NCBI GenBank assembly: GCA_029821415.1
Contig: JALGTJ010000084.1
Location: 1-5,789, forward strand
Origin: Candidatus Zipacnadia bacterium
GTDB lineage: Bacteria > Armatimonadota > Zipacnadia > Zipacnadales > Zipacnadaceae
DNA length: 5,789 nucleotides
Direction of reading: 5' to 3'
Below the pieces are notes generated by a model. The model searched no databases. It saw only the letters and a program-made list of their open reading frames with translations, and had not been told where the DNA came from. Position numbers and translations under genes: made by a program. Below, one piece after another: positions 5,195-5,789 of this stretch; the stretch's first letter is position 1; every line of letters starts with the position of its first letter.

Positions 5195-5789
5195 CTACTG
5201 GCTCGGTTGCTCAATCGTCCGCGTCTCGTAGCGCAGGATGGTCTGCCCAATCGTCACATAGTCACCCTCACGAAGCTGCCGCCGGCTGATATACTGGTCG
5301 TTGACAGCTGCCTTCGGGCTGCTGCCTATGATAGTCGGCGACCGGTAGATGATGAACTGCTTACCCTTAAGGGGGCCCGCAACGATGGTCAGCCAGGCCT
5401 CCTTGCGAATCTCTTCTACCATACCAATAGCTGCCCCAGTACACAGGCCCAGTACCGACATTCCTACCATCCGGCTCAGCCAGCCACTGACCTCACCGGT
5501 CAGGCTTAACGAGATACCGCCAAAAACCAGTGATATTGGATCAAACAGCAATCCGCCCAAGAAGCCACCTACAACTCCTCCAATCAGGCCATTGATTATC
5601 TTCTGGTAAGCTCGCATCATCACGCCCTGACCCAATCCGATGAACAGGCCCACCAGGCCCCAGGCGAAAGCACGCACAGCTATTTGGAGGATAACGGCAG
5701 AGAAGCTGATCACATCTCTACCACCACTGAACGCGCTATAGGCTATCTGTCCGATCACCCCGCCAACAGCGCCACCGGCGCCCCCAATA
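5195..5789 (-). CDS. Glycine-zipper membrane protein with a shortened FHA-like C-terminus (5' end outside window)
   Basis: The frame is open to the right edge. A GTG at 5758 could serve as a start, but the codons before it (GGAGGAVGGV) continue the same glycine-rich pattern, so the gene almost certainly begins outside. Numbered from that GTG, hydrophobic stretches rich in small residues occupy about 18-45, 55-84 and 95-113; INGLIGGVVGGFLGGLLFDP (56-75) is a glycine-zipper helix. After residue 120 a soluble, cytoplasm-like segment resembles an FHA domain: AGPLKGKQFII (127-137), TIIGSS (142-147), DQYISRR (154-160), then LREGDYVTIGQTILRYE (162-178). A full FHA domain has about 30 more residues between the SRxH motif and the LxxGDxIxIG strand, including the NGT loop. 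Those are absent, and the conserved IGR arginine is Ser 146, so phosphothreonine binding is doubtful. It is convergent with the methyltransferase. I know no specific function. Confidence 0.85.
   Translation of the reverse strand, partial: IGGAGGAVGGVIGQIAYSAFSGGRDVISFSAVILQIAVRAFAWGLVGLFIGLGQGVMMRAYQKIINGLIGGVVGGFLGGLLFDPISLVFGGISLSLTGEVSGWLSRMVGMSVLGLCTGAAIGMVEEIRKEAWLTIVAGPLKGKQFIIYRSPTIIGSSPKAAVNDQYISRRQLREGDYVTIGQTILRYETRTIEQPSQ

Noticed and set aside
5362..5381. CCCTTAAGGG palindrome followed by GGGGCCC inside the FHA-like gene
   Set aside because: It lies in coding sequence, is short, and its arms are explained by the codons; there is no T-run or repeat copy.
1..5789. CRISPR arrays, insertion sequences, attachment sites and integrase genes, including tRNA-associated integration
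   Set aside because: No direct repeat arrays, transposase motifs or duplicated tRNA 3' end were seen; the tRNA is followed directly by its own terminator.

Overview
The window reads as an ordinary bacterial chromosome segment. It uses the standard code, has clear Shine-Dalgarno sites, sigma70-type promoters and occasional TTG/GTG starts, and GC looks to be in the low-to-mid 50s by eye. A PilT-family ATPase implies type IV pili or a related filament machine. The mix of genes (PilT-like ATPase, receiver-GAF regulator, glycine-rich membrane protein with an FHA remnant, Cys-rich membrane protein) would suit an environmental phylum such as Armatimonadota or Chloroflexota. That is an impression; no marker here fixes the phylum.

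Layout. The left edge (1-312, minus) holds the first 104 codons of nadD, cut by the window. A divergent regulatory gap follows: a minus-strand promoter that would start nadD transcription almost at its ATG, and a good plus-strand promoter (TTGACG-17-TATACT) driving a single tRNA-Ala(GGC) gene (421-495) that ends in a strong intrinsic terminator. From 632 to 5183 there are five plus-strand genes: a PilT/PilU-like retraction ATPase; a six-helix membrane protein with an eight-cysteine cytoplasmic domain, which I do not recognise; an acylphosphatase; a receiver-coiled coil-GAF response regulator with no output domain; and a class I SAM methyltransferase whose start overlaps the regulator's stop (TGATG). 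At the right edge a convergent minus-strand gene (5195 to beyond 5789) encodes a glycine-zipper membrane protein ending in a shortened FHA-like domain.

How the genes may work together. The five plus-strand genes are collinear, with gaps of about 70, 55 and 75 bases and one overlap, and no terminator is seen between them, so they could be one transcription unit. The most interesting part is the pairing of a PilT-type motor, whose AIRNLIRE motif has drifted to TIQQYIED, with the Cys-rich membrane protein rather than with pilB or pilC. Next is the acylphosphatase beside a stand-alone response regulator, since phospho-aspartate is itself an acyl phosphate. The third oddity is the FHA domain, which lacks its ligand-binding core. 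None of these proves a new system. They are the parts of the window that ordinary annotation would leave unexplained.
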